From the NCBI RefSeq assembly GCF_019132875.1, contig NZ_JAHSPF010000001.1, positions 682,001 through 746,000 of the forward strand: a stretch of 64,000 nt of DNA, given 5' to 3'. How positions within the stretch are numbered: the stretch's first letter is position 1; each line of letters opens with the position of its first letter. A model generated the notes under the pieces. It had not been told where the DNA came from and did not search any database. It saw only the letters and a list, made by a program, of their open reading frames with translations. Position numbers and translations under genes: made by a program. Of the stretch, positions 49,042 to 58,944 are shown in pieces. The stretch comes from Erwinia phyllosphaerae. GTDB taxonomy: Bacteria > Pseudomonadota > Gammaproteobacteria > Enterobacterales > Enterobacteriaceae.

Positions 49042-49369
49042 TAATCCCGCTGCTCCTTAAAGATGAAGGGCGTGGCGTCAGACACACCCAAAAAGCTGCC
49101 GCTATAGCGACAGGCCGGGTGCGTTGATTTACGTTAAACGCTTACGCAACATCGTTAAGATATTGGGGAAAAGATAGCCGCAGCGTGACGAAAAACTTTC
49201 CGATTGTCAAGCAGTAAGGTGCGCAATAGCTCCAGACAGGCAGTATAACTGATTAAAACCGATGCACTATTTATGCAGGAAAACACTGTTTTTAGCGGAG
49301 TAAAAAGCGGAGAGATAAAAAAAGGATGCCCTTGCGGAGCATCCTTTTTTACAGCGTAAAGCCGAGCCG
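49042..49369. other. yfcJ-fabB intergenic region
   Basis: A 328-bp gap with the yfcJ promoter region at the left and the fabB terminator at the right end. No gene is seen. Confidence 0.5.
49317..49350 (-). terminator. Bidirectional intrinsic terminator after fabB
   Basis: The stem AAAAAAGGATGC / GCATCCTTTTTT with a 9-base loop has a T-run on both strands. It begins 20 bp past the fabB stop. Confidence 0.93.
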
Positions 49370-50590
49370 TTACAGCTTGCGCATCACCAGCGTGGCGTTG
49401 GTGCCGCCAAAGCCAAAGCTGTTAGACATTACGGTAGTCAGCTTCTGCTCGGTTGGTTTGGTCACGATGTTCAGACCTTCCGCCGCCGCGTCCAGCTCGT
49501 CAATGTTGATGCTTGGCGCGATAAAACCGTGCTCCAGCATCAGCAGCGAGTAGATAGCTTCCTGCACGCCCGCCGCACCCAGAGAGTGACCGGTCATGGC
49601 TTTGGTAGCGGACATCGCTGGCGTGTTGTCGCTGAATACTTCGCGGATCGCGCCCAGCTCTTTCACATCACCAACCGGCGTAGAGGTGCCGTGCGTGTTC
49701 AGGTAGTCGATTGGCGTATCCACACCCTGCATCGCCAGACGCATACAGCGCATTGCGCCTTCGCCTGATGGGGCAACCATGTCCGCGCCGTCAGAGGTTG
49801 CGCCATAGCCAACAACTTCCGCATAGATATGTGCACCGCGCGCCAGCGCGTGCTCCAGCTCTTCCACCACTACCATGCCGCCGCCGCCAGCGATGACGAA
49901 ACCGTCGCGGCTGGTGTCGTAGGTGCGAGACGCTTTTTCTGGCGTTTCGTTATATTTGGTAGAGAGTGCGCCCATTGCATCGAACTCGCAGGACATTTCC
50001 CAGCACAGCTCTTCGCCGCCGCCCGCAAAAACTACGTCCTGTTTGCCCAGCTGGATCTGCTCAACGGCGTTGCCGATACAGTGTGCAGAAGTCGCACAGG
50101 CGGAGCTGATGGAGTAGTTTACGCCGTGAATTTTAAACGGGGTCGCGAGGCAGGCAGAAACGCCGGAAGCCATCGCCTTGGTCACCATATAAGGACCCAC
50201 GCCGCGCAAACCTTTAGCACGCATGCCGTCAACGCTTGCCGCCTGGTTGTACGGCGAACCGCCGCCGGAACCGGCAACCAGACCCACACGCGGGTTGTTC
50301 TGGTACTGTTCAACGGTCAAACCGGAATCTTTTACCGCTTCCAGCATGGAAATATAGGCATAAATGGACGCATCGCTCATGAAACGCAGGGATTTACGGT
50401 CGATCAGACCGGCGATCTCGTCTTTAGAGAGCTTGACGTTGCCCCAGACGTGACTACGCATGCCGGAATCTTTCAGCTCCTGAGAGAAGGTAATGCCGGA
50501 ACGGCCTTCACGCAGAGACGCAAGGACTTCCTGTTGGTTATTACCAATGCTGGAAACGATACCCAGGCCAGTAATCACTGCACGTTTCAT
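49370..50590 (-). CDS. fabB: 3-oxoacyl-ACP synthase I FabB
   Basis: A 406-residue elongating beta-ketoacyl-ACP synthase, the enzyme needed for unsaturated fatty acid synthesis in gamma-proteobacteria. The Cys-His-His triad is visible: Cys165 in [10 protein letters not shown], His in [11 protein letters not shown], and His in [14 protein letters not shown]. Length and sequence follow E. coli FabB nearly throughout. Upstream lie a FabR box and a FadR box in the same order as in E. coli. It is divergent from mnmC and ends in a strong terminator. Confidence 0.98.
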   Translation of the reverse strand: MKRAVITGLGIVSSIGNNQQEVLASLREGRSGITFSQELKDSGMRSHVWGNVKLSKDEIAGLIDRKSLRFMSDASIYAYISMLEAVKDSGLTVEQYQNNPRVGLVAGSGGGSPYNQAASVDGMRAKGLRGVGPYMVTKAMASGVSACLATPFKIHGVNYSISSACATSAHCIGNAVEQIQLGKQDVVFAGGGEELCWEMSCEFDAMGALSTKYNETPEKASRTYDTSRDGFVIAGGGGMVVVEELEHALARGAHIYAEVVGYGATSDGADMVAPSGEGAMRCMRLAMQGVDTPIDYLNTHGTSTPVGDVKELGAIREVFSDNTPAMSATKAMTGHSLGAAGVQEAIYSLLMLEHGFIAPSINIDELDAAAEGLNIVTKPTEQKLTTVMSNSFGFGGTNATLVMRKL

Positions 50591-50611
50591 TCAATACCTC
50601 GTTAACTACTT

Positions 50612-50617
50612 ATATTA
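50612..50617 (-). promoter_or_regulatory. Candidate -10 box of fabB
   Basis: TAATAT on the minus strand lies 22-27 bp upstream of the fabB start. No good -35 hexamer lies 17 bp before it; the FabR box covers that position. This fits an activator-dependent promoter. Confidence 0.5.
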
Positions 50618-50635
50618 GGATTCGACACGCACTTT

Positions 50636-50652
50636 AGCGTACAGTTGTAAGC
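50636..50652. promoter_or_regulatory. FabR operator upstream of fabB
   Basis: AGCGTACAGTTGTAAGC is close to the FabR palindrome (AGCGTACA-n-TGT-AGCT type) and lies 46-62 bp upstream of the fabB start, overlapping the expected -35 region. FabR represses fabB when unsaturated acyl chains are plentiful. Confidence 0.8.
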
Positions 50653-50654
50653 CG

Positions 50655-50671
50655 AACAAGTCCGATCTGCT
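50655..50671. promoter_or_regulatory. FadR activator site upstream of fabB
   Basis: AACAAGTCCGATCTGCT matches the 17-bp FadR consensus (AGCTGGTCCGACCTGTT type) at about 12 positions, with GTCCGA-CTG intact. It sits just upstream of the FabR box, as in E. coli where FadR activates fabB. Confidence 0.75.
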
Positions 50672-50747
50672 TTTAACTTTTGTAAATTTGCGTGGTCGCA
50701 CCCCGGCGGTTACAATCGCAACACCGTAAGATAATAGAGCTTTTGCC

Positions 50748-52757
50748 TTGAACAACGCCCCGATTGAGCATGCAAAACTAAGCTGGAACGAACAGGGTAC
50801 ACCTGTATCCCGAACCTTCGGCGACGTCTATTTTTCCAATGAAAATGGCCTGGAAGAAACGCGTTACGTCTTCCTGGGCGGCAACCGGCTGCCCGAGCGT
50901 TTTGCACAGCATTCCCGGGCGCTGTTTATCGCGGCGGAAACCGGTTTTGGCACCGGCCTGAATTTTTTGACGCTCTGGCAGACCTTCGACCGGTTCCGCG
51001 CCGAACAGCCACAGGCCAGCCTGCAACGCCTGCACTTTATCAGCTGTGAAAAGTATCCGCTCAGCAAGGAAGATCTGGCCAGCGCGCAGCAGCGCTGGCC
51101 AGAACTCGCCGACTACGCCGTCGCGCTGCGCGAGCAGTGGCCCGCCGCCCTGCCCGGCTGCCATCGCCTGCTGCTGGACAACGGGCGTGTCACCCTCGAC
51201 CTGTGGTTCGGCGATATCAACCAGCTGATCCATACCTTTGACGACAGCCTTAACCAGCAGGTTGACGCGTGGTTTCTGGATGGGTTTGCCCCGTCTAAGA
51301 ATCCCGATATGTGGACGCCAGAACTGTTTGCCTGTATGGCAAAAACGGCACGTCAGGGCGGCACGCTGGCGACGTTTACCTGTGCAGGATTTGTCCGTCG
51401 TGGTCTACAGGAAGCGGGATTTACCGTCAGCAAGCGCAAAGGTTTTGGCCCTAAACGCCACATGCTTTGCGGAGTGCTTGAGCAGGCAATCGCCACACCC
51501 GCCGCCGCGCCATGGTATTGCCGTCCGCCAGCGCAAGGTGAGGATATTGCGTTAATCGGTGGCGGTATCGCCAGCGCGCTGCTGGCGCTCGCCCTTCTGC
51601 GGCGCGGTAAAAAAGTGACGCTTTACAGCGCAGACGCCGAGTCGGCTCAGGGCGCATCCGGCAATCGTCAGGGCGCGCTTTATCCGCTATTGAACCATCA
51701 CGATCCGGCGCTGGGCCGCTTTTTCCCTGCCGCTTTTACCTTTGCCCGCCGCGTCTATGACAGCTTGCCGGTCAGTTTCGATCGTGACTGGTGCGGCGTT
51801 ATGCAGCTTGGCTGGGATGAAAAAAGCGCGGAAAAAATCGCTAAAATGCTGACGATGAACCTGCCGGACGAGATTGCTTATGCCGTAGAGGTTCAGGAAG
51901 CGGAAGCACTGTGCGGCGTAGAAACCGGCTGCGCAGGGATAACTTATCCGGCTGGCGGCTGGCTCTCTCCCGCGCAGCTAACACCCGCATTATTTGCGCT
52001 GGCGCAGCGGCAAGGGCTGGTCGTTCACTGGCAGCATAAGCTAACGGAACTGACTGCCACAGAAGCGGGCTGGCAGCTGAATTTTGTTGAGAAACCGGCG
52101 CAAACTCACCGCAACGTGGTGCTGGCGACCGGCCATGCGCTGACGGACTTTGCGCAAAGTGAAAAGCTACCCGCGTACGCCGTTAGCGGCCAGGTCAGCC
52201 ATATCCCCACGACGCCAGCGCTGAGCCAGCTTAAACAGGTGCTTTGCTATGACGGCTACCTGACGCCGGTTAATCCGCAAAACCAGCATCACTGCATTGG
52301 CGCCAGCTACCATCGTACCGACAGCAATACGGCCTATCGCGAAGAAGATCAGCAGGAAAACCGCGAGCGGCTGATCCGCTGTCTGCCCGATGCCGACTGG
52401 CCGCGGGAAGTAGACGTCAGTGAAGGAAGCGCCCGTAGCGGCGTACGCTGTGCCACGCGCGACCATCTGCCGATGATTGGGCCGCTGCCGGACTACCAGC
52501 AGACGCTGGAGCAGTACGCAACCCTGTCGCAGAACAAAGCCAATGCAAAAGATGCGCCGCTCCACAACGGCCTTTTTGTGCTGGGGGCGCTAGGCTCCCG
52601 AGGATTATGCAGCGGCCCGCTGGCGGCAGAAGCGCTGGCGGCGCAGTTGTGTGGCGAACCCGTTCCGCTGGACAGGGAAACGCTGGCGGCCACGCACCCT
52701 AATCGCTACTGGGTAAGAAAGCTGTTGAAGGGTAAGGCGGTAAAAAAAACGGACTAA
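50748..52757 (+). CDS. mnmC: Bifunctional tRNA (mnm5s2U34) biosynthesis protein MnmC
   Basis: A 669-residue two-domain enzyme (E. coli 668). The N-terminal SAM-dependent methyltransferase (about 1-245; [14 protein letters not shown] is the SAM loop and [15 protein letters not shown] the catalytic segment) acts second. The C-terminal FAD-dependent oxidase (about 265-669; [21 protein letters not shown] and [13 protein letters not shown]) first removes the carboxymethyl group from cmnm5U34. The start is TTG at 50748 with AGAGC upstream; the nearby ATG is out of frame. [17 protein letters not shown] end is conserved. Confidence 0.96.
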   Translation: MNNAPIEHAKLSWNEQGTPVSRTFGDVYFSNENGLEETRYVFLGGNRLPERFAQHSRALFIAAETGFGTGLNFLTLWQTFDRFRAEQPQASLQRLHFISCEKYPLSKEDLASAQQRWPELADYAVALREQWPAALPGCHRLLLDNGRVTLDLWFGDINQLIHTFDDSLNQQVDAWFLDGFAPSKNPDMWTPELFACMAKTARQGGTLATFTCAGFVRRGLQEAGFTVSKRKGFGPKRHMLCGVLEQAIATPAAAPWYCRPPAQGEDIALIGGGIASALLALALLRRGKKVTLYSADAESAQGASGNRQGALYPLLNHHDPALGRFFPAAFTFARRVYDSLPVSFDRDWCGVMQLGWDEKSAEKIAKMLTMNLPDEIAYAVEVQEAEALCGVETGCAGITYPAGGWLSPAQLTPALFALAQRQGLVVHWQHKLTELTATEAGWQLNFVEKPAQTHRNVVLATGHALTDFAQSEKLPAYAVSGQVSHIPTTPALSQLKQVLCYDGYLTPVNPQNQHHCIGASYHRTDSNTAYREEDQQENRERLIRCLPDADWPREVDVSEGSARSGVRCATRDHLPMIGPLPDYQQTLEQYATLSQNKANAKDAPLHNGLFVLGALGSRGLCSGPLAAEALAAQLCGEPVPLDRETLAATHPNRYWVRKLLKGKAVKKTD

Positions 52758-52896
52758 CCGGCCGGTTGACGATAGCTGTCCGCCAGATATCTTCCCTGCC
52801 GCTTTTAGTATGTTGTAATTAAATTGCCGGTAATGAAAATGGGTGCACCCTGCGATGCGCCCATTCAAACCGCTAACAGCTTAGTCTACCCGCTTC

Positions 52897-52945
52897 AGCC
52901 TGTAGCCCGTAGCCTGTAGCCCGTAGCCCGTAGCCCGTAGCCCGC
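52897..52945. repeat. Heptanucleotide tandem repeat, seven units
   Basis: Seven units of AGCCCGT or its variant AGCCTGT run without interruption; the order is T,C,T,C,C,C,C at the fifth base and the last unit ends in C. The array ends 7 bp from the yfcL stop, in the gap between convergent mnmC and yfcL. It is likely to vary in copy number by slippage. Confidence 0.92.
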
Positions 52946-52951
52946 ACTTAA

Positions 52952-53233
52952 TCAGGAAGGATGACGCGCCGTCATAAAAAGGTTGTCCCACATGCCCAGC
53001 ACCAGCGCCTGATCGCGTGGCGAAAGCTCACCGGCGTGAATGGCCGTTTCCAGACTGTTTAATACCTGGATTTGCAGCGCTTCCGGCGTGTGCTCGCCTT
53101 TCTGTTCAATTTCCGCCACGGCCAGCGTCAGGTGCCCGCGCAAATAGCCGCTGGCAAAAAGTTCATCGTCGCTGGCGCTCTCTACCATGTTATCGATCAG
53201 GGCCAGAATGCGCGCTTCAAATTCGTCAATCAT
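52952..53233 (-). CDS. yfcL: YfcL family protein
   Basis: A 93-residue acidic, all-helical protein matching E. coli YfcL (92). [14 protein letters not shown] at the start and [17 protein letters not shown] near the end are conserved. Function unknown. It is 19 bp downstream of epmC on the minus strand. AAGAGGATTTT precedes the ATG. Confidence 0.9.
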   Translation of the reverse strand: MIDEFEARILALIDNMVESASDDELFASGYLRGHLTLAVAEIEQKGEHTPEALQIQVLNSLETAIHAGELSPRDQALVLGMWDNLFMTARHPS

Positions 53234-53251
53234 AAAATCCTCTTTTGCTGG

Positions 53252-53794
53252 TCAGAGATCGTCCGGCCAGGGAAACTGCGCTGCGGTCAGCGGCGGTGTT
53301 GAATAATAACGGCCCAGTTCAGCGATAAAACGGGCTGGCCGTGGCGGAATTCCCTTTTCCAGATGAACCATGACCTGCGCGTGTACCTTGCGCTGGAACG
53401 CAATGCGATCCGGCTCGAAGTCGCCATTGAGATTGTCACAACTTACGTTGAAGGGAAAGCCCGCCGCCATACAAAACATCCATTCCAGCGCCTGCGGCCT
53501 GACCTCCACCGCTTCAAACTGGCCTTGCGTCATGGCGTCCCGTCCGTCCGGACAGTACCAGTAGCCAAAATCCACCAGCTTGCGCCGCTCTGCGCCAGCG
53601 ATGCACCAGTGGGAAATTTCATGCAGCGCGCTGGCGTAATAGCCATGGGCGAAGACGATGCGGTGATAAGGCACTTCGCCATCGGCGGGCAGGTAGATCG
53701 GTTCATCGTCTCCCTTGACCAGGCGCGTCTGAAAATCGGCAAAAAAGCAGCGGTCGAAAATCTCAATCAGCTGCGTGTAATCGTGAGCACTCAT
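53252..53794 (-). CDS. epmC: Elongation factor P hydroxylase EpmC
   Basis: A 180-residue protein matching EpmC (YfcM), which hydroxylates the lysyl-lysine side chain of EF-P after EpmA and EpmB act. HGYYASALHEISHWCIAGAERR contains the HExxH-like metal-binding His/Glu set. DFGYWYCPDGRD and ALEWMFCMAAGFPFNVSCDNL are family signatures. It forms a run with yfcL. Confidence 0.94.
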   Translation of the reverse strand: MSAHDYTQLIEIFDRCFFADFQTRLVKGDDEPIYLPADGEVPYHRIVFAHGYYASALHEISHWCIAGAERRKLVDFGYWYCPDGRDAMTQGQFEAVEVRPQALEWMFCMAAGFPFNVSCDNLNGDFEPDRIAFQRKVHAQVMVHLEKGIPPRPARFIAELGRYYSTPPLTAAQFPWPDDL

Positions 53795-53864
53795 TGTTTA
53801 TCTTCTGCAAAAATATTACGCCGTACGGCGCGTCAGGTTCCCTAAAGAGCAGCCTTTATGCCGC

Positions 53865-54671
53865 TCAGCCCAGCAGATGGCGAAACCACGCGGCGATCTC
53901 CGCGCCGTGGCTGTCATACAGCAATTTTGCGCTCATCACGATGGAAACCGTAACCACCATCGGACGAATCAGCTTTTGTCCCCGGCTAAGCACCAGCCGC
54001 GCGCCCAGCCGTGCGCCGCAGATAGCGCCAATCAGCATAACCAGGCCCGTGCCCCACACCACTTTGCCGCCAAAAATAAAAAACAGCAGGCCGCCGAGGT
54101 TTGAGGTGAAGTTCAGTACCTTGGCATGCGCGGTTGATTTCGCCAGGTTAAAACCGCACAGCGTCACAAAGGCCAGCGCGTAAAACGAACCGGCCCCCGG
54201 GCCAAAAAAGCCGTCATAAAAACCGACGCAGCCACCAGCGACCAGCGCAAACGGCAGGCCGTAAAGGCGGCGATGCCTGTCCTCTTCGCCAATCTTTGGC
54301 ATCAGCAGAAAGTAGAGGCCAATGGAGATGATCAGCAGCGGCAGGATCTGACGCAGCACGCCGGGCTGGATATGCTGGATAGCTATCGCCCCCGTAATCG
54401 AGCCGATAAAAGCCATCGCAATATTCAGCCGCTGCGCTTTTAAATCCACTGCTTTGCGGCGAATAAAATAGAGGCTGGCGGAGAACGAGCCCCCTACCGA
54501 CTGTAGCTTATTCGTGGCCAGCACCTGCGCCGGAGAAAGCCCGGCAGCCAGCAGCGCGGGAACGGTCAACAGGCCGCCGCCCCCGGCGATAGAGTCGATA
54601 AACGCGGCCAGCACGGCAACGCAAAACAGCACCCCAAGCAGAAGCGGGCTAACAGCAAACCAGTGGTCCAT
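53865..54671 (-). CDS. yfcA: TSUP-family membrane protein YfcA
   Basis: A 268-residue membrane protein with eight predicted helices, in the TauE/SafE (TSUP) family of sulfonate or sulfite-type exporters. Two inverted repeats start with GGGGLLTVPALLAAGLSPAQVLATNKLQS and GFYDGFFGPGAGSFYALAFV. Length equals E. coli YfcA (269). Substrate unknown. It is 8 bp after mepA and probably in one transcript with aroC-mepA. Confidence 0.93.
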   Translation of the reverse strand: MDHWFAVSPLLLGVLFCVAVLAAFIDSIAGGGGLLTVPALLAAGLSPAQVLATNKLQSVGGSFSASLYFIRRKAVDLKAQRLNIAMAFIGSITGAIAIQHIQPGVLRQILPLLIISIGLYFLLMPKIGEEDRHRRLYGLPFALVAGGCVGFYDGFFGPGAGSFYALAFVTLCGFNLAKSTAHAKVLNFTSNLGGLLFFIFGGKVVWGTGLVMLIGAICGARLGARLVLSRGQKLIRPMVVTVSIVMSAKLLYDSHGAEIAAWFRHLLG

Positions 54672-54679
54672 TCTTGTCC

Positions 54680-55501
54680 CTAAAGCAGATGTTTATCCAG
54701 CAGCGCCTGGCAGGAAGGCGGCAGCGGCGGCGGTTCACGTTTAACCGGCGCGCCGGAAGGTTTCGGCGGCGCAAACCAGCTTTGCAGCTCTGCGCCGCAG
54801 CCGTCGCCCGGCGGTGGCGCAGGCTGATCCTGACACTCCATGCTGTTAGCAGGACAGCGCAGGCGAACATGCATATGCGCGCGATGGCCAAACCAGGGAC
54901 GCACTTTACGTAACCAGTCGCGATCACTACCGGCGTCGGCGCAAAGCTGCTTTTTAATTGCCGGATTGACGAAGATGCGCGTGACGTCATCATCTTTCGC
55001 CGCCAGCTTAATCAGGCTGTCGATTTCCGGCTGCCAGTGACGCGCCACCACGCTTTTACCGTCCGCGGCCACCAGATCCAGCGGCTGCGGCTTTAACAGC
55101 ATTTGCGAGCTCCAGCGCGTTTTTGGCAACTGCAGCCAGATATCCACATCCAGCCCGGTTTGATGGCTGGCGTGGCCGCTGCTGAAGCGTCCGCCCGCCG
55201 CCATGCCCATATCGCCAATCAGTACTTCGCCCAGCTGTAAATTATGTACCTGAGTGCTGAGACGCTGGATAAAGAGGATGAGATCGGGATGGCCGTAAAA
55301 ACGACGCTGATCCTGGCGCATCACCTGATAAGCGGCATCGTTAAGCGGCAGCTCATGTGCGCCAACAATACAGCCGTTGGCGAAAGAACCGATCGACTGT
55401 GGCGCGCCGCTAACCGGCTGCCGGATGGATTGCCAGGGCGTTGCGGCCAGCGAGGAAAAGCTGAGCAGCAGGCCGCAAAATGCGAACAGCGTCTTTTTCA
55501 T
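54680..55501 (-). CDS. mepA: Penicillin-insensitive murein endopeptidase MepA
   Basis: A 273-residue periplasmic LAS metallopeptidase with a signal peptide of 19 residues (ending SLAA). It cuts D-Ala-mesoDAP crosslinks in peptidoglycan and is insensitive to penicillin. Zinc ligands lie in [15 protein letters not shown] (His and Asp) and [10 protein letters not shown] (His). Several Cys in the C-terminal part ([19 protein letters not shown]) can pair as in E. coli. It is 4 bp after aroC. Confidence 0.95.
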   Translation of the reverse strand: MKKTLFAFCGLLLSFSSLAATPWQSIRQPVSGAPQSIGSFANGCIVGAHELPLNDAAYQVMRQDQRRFYGHPDLILFIQRLSTQVHNLQLGEVLIGDMGMAAGGRFSSGHASHQTGLDVDIWLQLPKTRWSSQMLLKPQPLDLVAADGKSVVARHWQPEIDSLIKLAAKDDDVTRIFVNPAIKKQLCADAGSDRDWLRKVRPWFGHRAHMHVRLRCPANSMECQDQPAPPPGDGCGAELQSWFAPPKPSGAPVKREPPPLPPSCQALLDKHLL

Positions 55502-55505
55502 AGCG

Positions 55506-56591
55506 TTACCAGCGAGGAATAGCCGTGTTGACGTCCGCGTTCTGACCGCGATGACGCAGTAAATGATCCATTAAAACGATCGCCATCATCGCTTCCGCGA
55601 TCGGCACTGCGCGGATCCCTACGCAAGGATCGTGACGGCCTTTGGTGATCATTTCCGTCTCTTCGCCCGTACGGGTAATGGTTTTGCCCGGCACGGTGAT
55701 GCTGGAGGTTGGCTTCATCGCCAGCGTGGCCAGAATCGGCTGGCCGCTGCTGATGCCGCCCAGAATGCCGCCCGCGTGGTTGCTCTGAAAACCATCCGCG
55801 CGAATTTCATCACGGTGTTCACTGCCGCGCTGGTTGACGACGGCAAAGCCATCGCCAATTTCCACGCCTTTCACCGCATTGATGCTCATTAAAGCATGCG
55901 CCAGATCGGCGTCCAGACGATCGAAAACCGGCTCGCCCAGGCCAACCGGCACGTTTTCCGCCATGACGGAAACCTTCGCGCCGATGGAGTCGCCCTCTTT
56001 TTTCAGCGCGCGCATCAGTTCGTCCAGCGCCTCAATTTTTGCGGGATCGGGACAGAAAAATGGGTTCTGCTCAACCTGATCCCAGTCTTTCAGTTCGCAG
56101 GCCACGTCGCCAATCTGCGCCAGATAGCCGCGAATTTTTACGCCGTGCTTCAACGCCAGATACTTTTTGGCGATGGCGCCAGCGGCCACGCGCATGGCGG
56201 TTTCGCGCGCGGAAGAACGGCCGCCACCACGATAGTCGCGCAGGCCATATTTTTGCTCATAGGTGTAGTCAGCGTGGCCAGGGCGGAACACATCTTTGAT
56301 GGCACCGTAATCCTGTGAACGCTGGTCGGTGTTTTCAATCAGCAAACCAATGCTGGTGCCGGTCGTTACGCCTTCAAATACGCCGGACAGAATTTTTACC
56401 TGATCCGGTTCGCGGCGCTGCGTGGTGTAGCGCGACGTGCCCGGGCGGCGGCGATCCAGATCGTGCTGCAAATCAGCCTCCGTCAGCGGAATGCCCGGCG
56501 GCACGCCGTCAACGATGCAGCCTAACGCCAGCCCGTGCGATTCGCCAAAGGTGGTGACGCGAAACAGTTGTCCAATAGTATTACCAGCCAT
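55506..56591 (-). CDS. aroC: Chorismate synthase AroC
   Basis: A 361-residue FMN-dependent enzyme that makes chorismate from EPSP, the last common step of aromatic amino acid, folate and quinone synthesis. [43 protein letters not shown] and KGRHDPCVG hold the catalytic His and Arg residues. The start is ATG 56591, 5 bases after AGGAG; a TTG before it is not needed. It follows prmB by 12 bp. Confidence 0.98.
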   Translation of the reverse strand: MAGNTIGQLFRVTTFGESHGLALGCIVDGVPPGIPLTEADLQHDLDRRRPGTSRYTTQRREPDQVKILSGVFEGVTTGTSIGLLIENTDQRSQDYGAIKDVFRPGHADYTYEQKYGLRDYRGGGRSSARETAMRVAAGAIAKKYLALKHGVKIRGYLAQIGDVACELKDWDQVEQNPFFCPDPAKIEALDELMRALKKEGDSIGAKVSVMAENVPVGLGEPVFDRLDADLAHALMSINAVKGVEIGDGFAVVNQRGSEHRDEIRADGFQSNHAGGILGGISSGQPILATLAMKPTSSITVPGKTITRTGEETEMITKGRHDPCVGIRAVPIAEAMMAIVLMDHLLRHRGQNADVNTAIPRW

Positions 56592-56603
56592 CAAAACTCC
56601 TGG

Positions 56604-57536
56604 TTAGTCTTTATAAATCGAAAAGTGGTGCTGCGCGTCGACGATCTGCTGACGAGTCAGCATAAATACGCCGTCGCCGCCGTTATCGAACTCCAGCCAG
56701 GTAAAAGGTACGTCAGGATACTGTTCCATCATGTGCACCATGCTGTTGCCTACTTCGCACACCAGCACGCCCTCTTCGCTCAGGTAGTCCGGCGCGCAGG
56801 CCAGAATGCGGCGCGCCAGCTTCAGGCCATCACGGCCAGCAGCCAGACCCAGCTCGGGCTCGTGGTGATATTCGTCAGGCAGGTCGCCCATATCCTCTTC
56901 ATCAACGTAAGGCGGGTTGGTGACGATAAGATCGTAAGGCGTTGCCGGCAGCTCGCGGAACAGGTCAGCGCGGATTGGCGTCACGTTGTGCTCCATACCG
57001 TGCGCGGCAATATTCTGTTCGGCAACGGCCAGCGCATCCGTAGAGATATCCACCGCGTCAACTTCCGCTTCCGGGAAGGCGTAAGCGCAGGCGATAGCGA
57101 TGCAGCCGCTGCCGGTGCACATATCCAGGATATGTTTTGGCTCGTGCGGGATTAAACCGGCAAAGCGTTCGTTAATCAGTTCACCAACGGGCGAGCGCGG
57201 CACCAGCACGCGCTCGTCCACGTAAAATTCATGGCCGCAGAACCAGGCTTTATTGGTCATATAGGCAACGGGAAGGCGTTCGTTGATACGGCGGATCACA
57301 CGCTCAACAATGCGATGGCGCTCGCTGGAGGTCAGACGCGCGTTGCGCATATCTTCCGGAATATCCAGCGGCAGGTACAGCGTCGGCAGCACCAGCTGAA
57401 CGGCTTCGTCCCAGGGGTTATCGGTGCCGTGACCGTACCAGATGTCGGCGGCCGCAAAACGGCTGACCGACCAGCGAAGCATATCCTGGATGGTGTGCAG
57501 CTCACTGACTGCCTCATCAACGAAAATTTTGTCCAA
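56604..57536 (-). CDS. prmB: Ribosomal protein L3 glutamine methyltransferase PrmB
   Basis: A 310-residue SAM methyltransferase that methylates Gln150 of ribosomal protein L3. [18 protein letters not shown] is the SAM loop and [12 protein letters not shown] the NPPY catalytic motif. The start is TTG at 57536, 4 bases after GGAGGGCAC overlap, giving the E. coli length; a GTG four codons upstream lies inside that ribosome site. It heads prmB-aroC-mepA-yfcA. Confidence 0.95.
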   Translation of the reverse strand: MDKIFVDEAVSELHTIQDMLRWSVSRFAAADIWYGHGTDNPWDEAVQLVLPTLYLPLDIPEDMRNARLTSSERHRIVERVIRRINERLPVAYMTNKAWFCGHEFYVDERVLVPRSPVGELINERFAGLIPHEPKHILDMCTGSGCIAIACAYAFPEAEVDAVDISTDALAVAEQNIAAHGMEHNVTPIRADLFRELPATPYDLIVTNPPYVDEEDMGDLPDEYHHEPELGLAAGRDGLKLARRILACAPDYLSEEGVLVCEVGNSMVHMMEQYPDVPFTWLEFDNGGDGVFMLTRQQIVDAQHHFSIYKD

Positions 57537-57709
57537 AGTGCCCTCCACAGGCCAAACTCAACTCGGCAGCTAGTTTGCCATGAAGCTGACGAGAATCCAG
57601 CGCGCAGGCATGAAAAAGCTGACATTTGTTTATTTGCAGGGAACAGACCGGGTAAACTGGCATAAATATTGTTAAAAATTCCGGCCGTTTCGCGCCGCCT
57701 GAGGATCAG

Positions 57710-58261
57710 ATGAGTAAAAAACAGCCCCTGAGCGCCGAAGATGAAGCGCTGTTTCGCGGATTGATGAGCGGCACGCGCCAGCTGAATCAGGATACTATCG
57801 TCCATAAGCCGATCAGAAAAAAGCTGTCGCAGGTGCCGCAAAAACGCCTGCTGTCAGAGCAGATGGACAACAGCCACTATTTTTCCGATGAGTTTCAGCC
57901 ACTTCTGGCAGAGGATGGCCCGGTACGCTACGTCAGAAGCGACGTCAGCCACTACGAGCTGAAAAAACTCAGACGAGGCGACTATACGCCGGAAATTTTT
58001 CTGGATTTGCACGGCCTGACGCAAAAGCAGGCGAAAGAGGAGCTGGGCGCGCTGATCGCGGCCTGTCGGCGCGAGCATATTTTTTGCGCCAGCGTGATGC
58101 ACGGTCACGGCAAGCATATTTTAAAGCAGCAGACGCCGCTGTGGCTGGCACAGCATCCCGTGGTGATGGCTTTCCATCAGGCACCAAAGCTATTCGGCGG
58201 CGATGCCGCGCTGCTGGTGCTGATTGAGGTAGAAGAGTGGCAGCCGCCTGAGCTGCCATAG
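57710..58261 (+). CDS. smrB: Ribosome rescue endonuclease SmrB
   Basis: A 183-residue protein with a C-terminal Smr domain (about 95-178). [19 protein letters not shown] and [17 protein letters not shown] carry the DLHGL and GHG motifs needed for RNA cleavage. SmrB cuts mRNA between collided ribosomes. The N-terminal 80 residues are charged and helical, for binding collided ribosomes. It is divergent from prmB (173 bp) and convergent with sixA. Confidence 0.94.
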   Translation: MSKKQPLSAEDEALFRGLMSGTRQLNQDTIVHKPIRKKLSQVPQKRLLSEQMDNSHYFSDEFQPLLAEDGPVRYVRSDVSHYELKKLRRGDYTPEIFLDLHGLTQKQAKEELGALIAACRREHIFCASVMHGHGKHILKQQTPLWLAQHPVVMAFHQAPKLFGGDAALLVLIEVEEWQPPELP

Positions 58262-58266
58262 ACGAG

Positions 58267-58281
58267 GCCGGAAAAACCGGC
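58267..58281. terminator. Short hairpin between smrB and sixA
   Basis: GCCGG-AAAAA-CCGGC forms a 5-bp stem right after the smrB stop in a 29-bp gap between convergent genes. It has no T-run. Confidence 0.4.
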
Positions 58282-58290
58282 CCGGGCGCA

Positions 58291-58773
58291 CTACATGGCT
58301 TTCGCGAGACGTGAAGGACTGATCTGCCACTGTAGCTTGCCGCAGCCGCTTTCACTGTCCAGCGTAACGCTGGCAATGGCGGAGGTGGCAAACATCGGCG
58401 GCGCTTCCTGCGGACAGAGTTCCGACACCAGATACCCCACCAGAGGCAGATGGGAGATCACCAGCACGGATTTCACCCCTTCCTTCGCCAGCGCCTGCAA
58501 ATAACAGGCAACCAGGCCAGGATCGCCACCCGGCGTTAGCTCCGGCAACACTTCCTGCTCCGCAGGCAGGATCAGCGCTTCCCGCACCGTGGTCAGCGTC
58601 TGTTCAGCCCGCAAATAAGGACTGACCAATACCCTTTCGATATCTACCGTCTGGCCATTCAGCCAGCCAGCCATCTGGCGTGACTCATCGCAGCCGCAAT
58701 GGGTCAAAGGTCGTACCGCATCACTGGCTGCATCCAGTGCCGCATCGCCGTGACGCATAATGAAAACTTGCAT
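58291..58773 (-). CDS. sixA: Phosphohistidine phosphatase SixA
   Basis: A 160-residue histidine phosphatase with the catalytic RHG motif at residues 7-9 (FIMRHGDA), a conserved Arg in VLVSPYLRAEQT, and the second His in VLVISHLPLVGYL. SixA removes phosphate from histidine of ArcB-type kinases and of the nitrogen PTS protein NPr. Length matches E. coli (161). Confidence 0.94.
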   Translation of the reverse strand: MQVFIMRHGDAALDAASDAVRPLTHCGCDESRQMAGWLNGQTVDIERVLVSPYLRAEQTLTTVREALILPAEQEVLPELTPGGDPGLVACYLQALAKEGVKSVLVISHLPLVGYLVSELCPQEAPPMFATSAIASVTLDSESGCGKLQWQISPSRLAKAM

Positions 58774-58944
58774 ATTGCACCGCTGTTATTAACGATAAAC
58801 GCCGGAAAAACGAGCTTCTCCGACTCTTCACTCTGTGAATGAACGCTGTGTTGTACCTTAATGCCGGAAGACAAGTCAACCGATTGTTTACTAAATAACC
58901 GACCGTTGACCGGACATTAAATAGCCGTTTTACTTACTGCCAAT

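Noticed and set aside
52897..52945. CRISPR array
   Set aside because: The units are 7 bp long and contiguous with no spacers, and there are no cas genes, so it is a simple tandem repeat.
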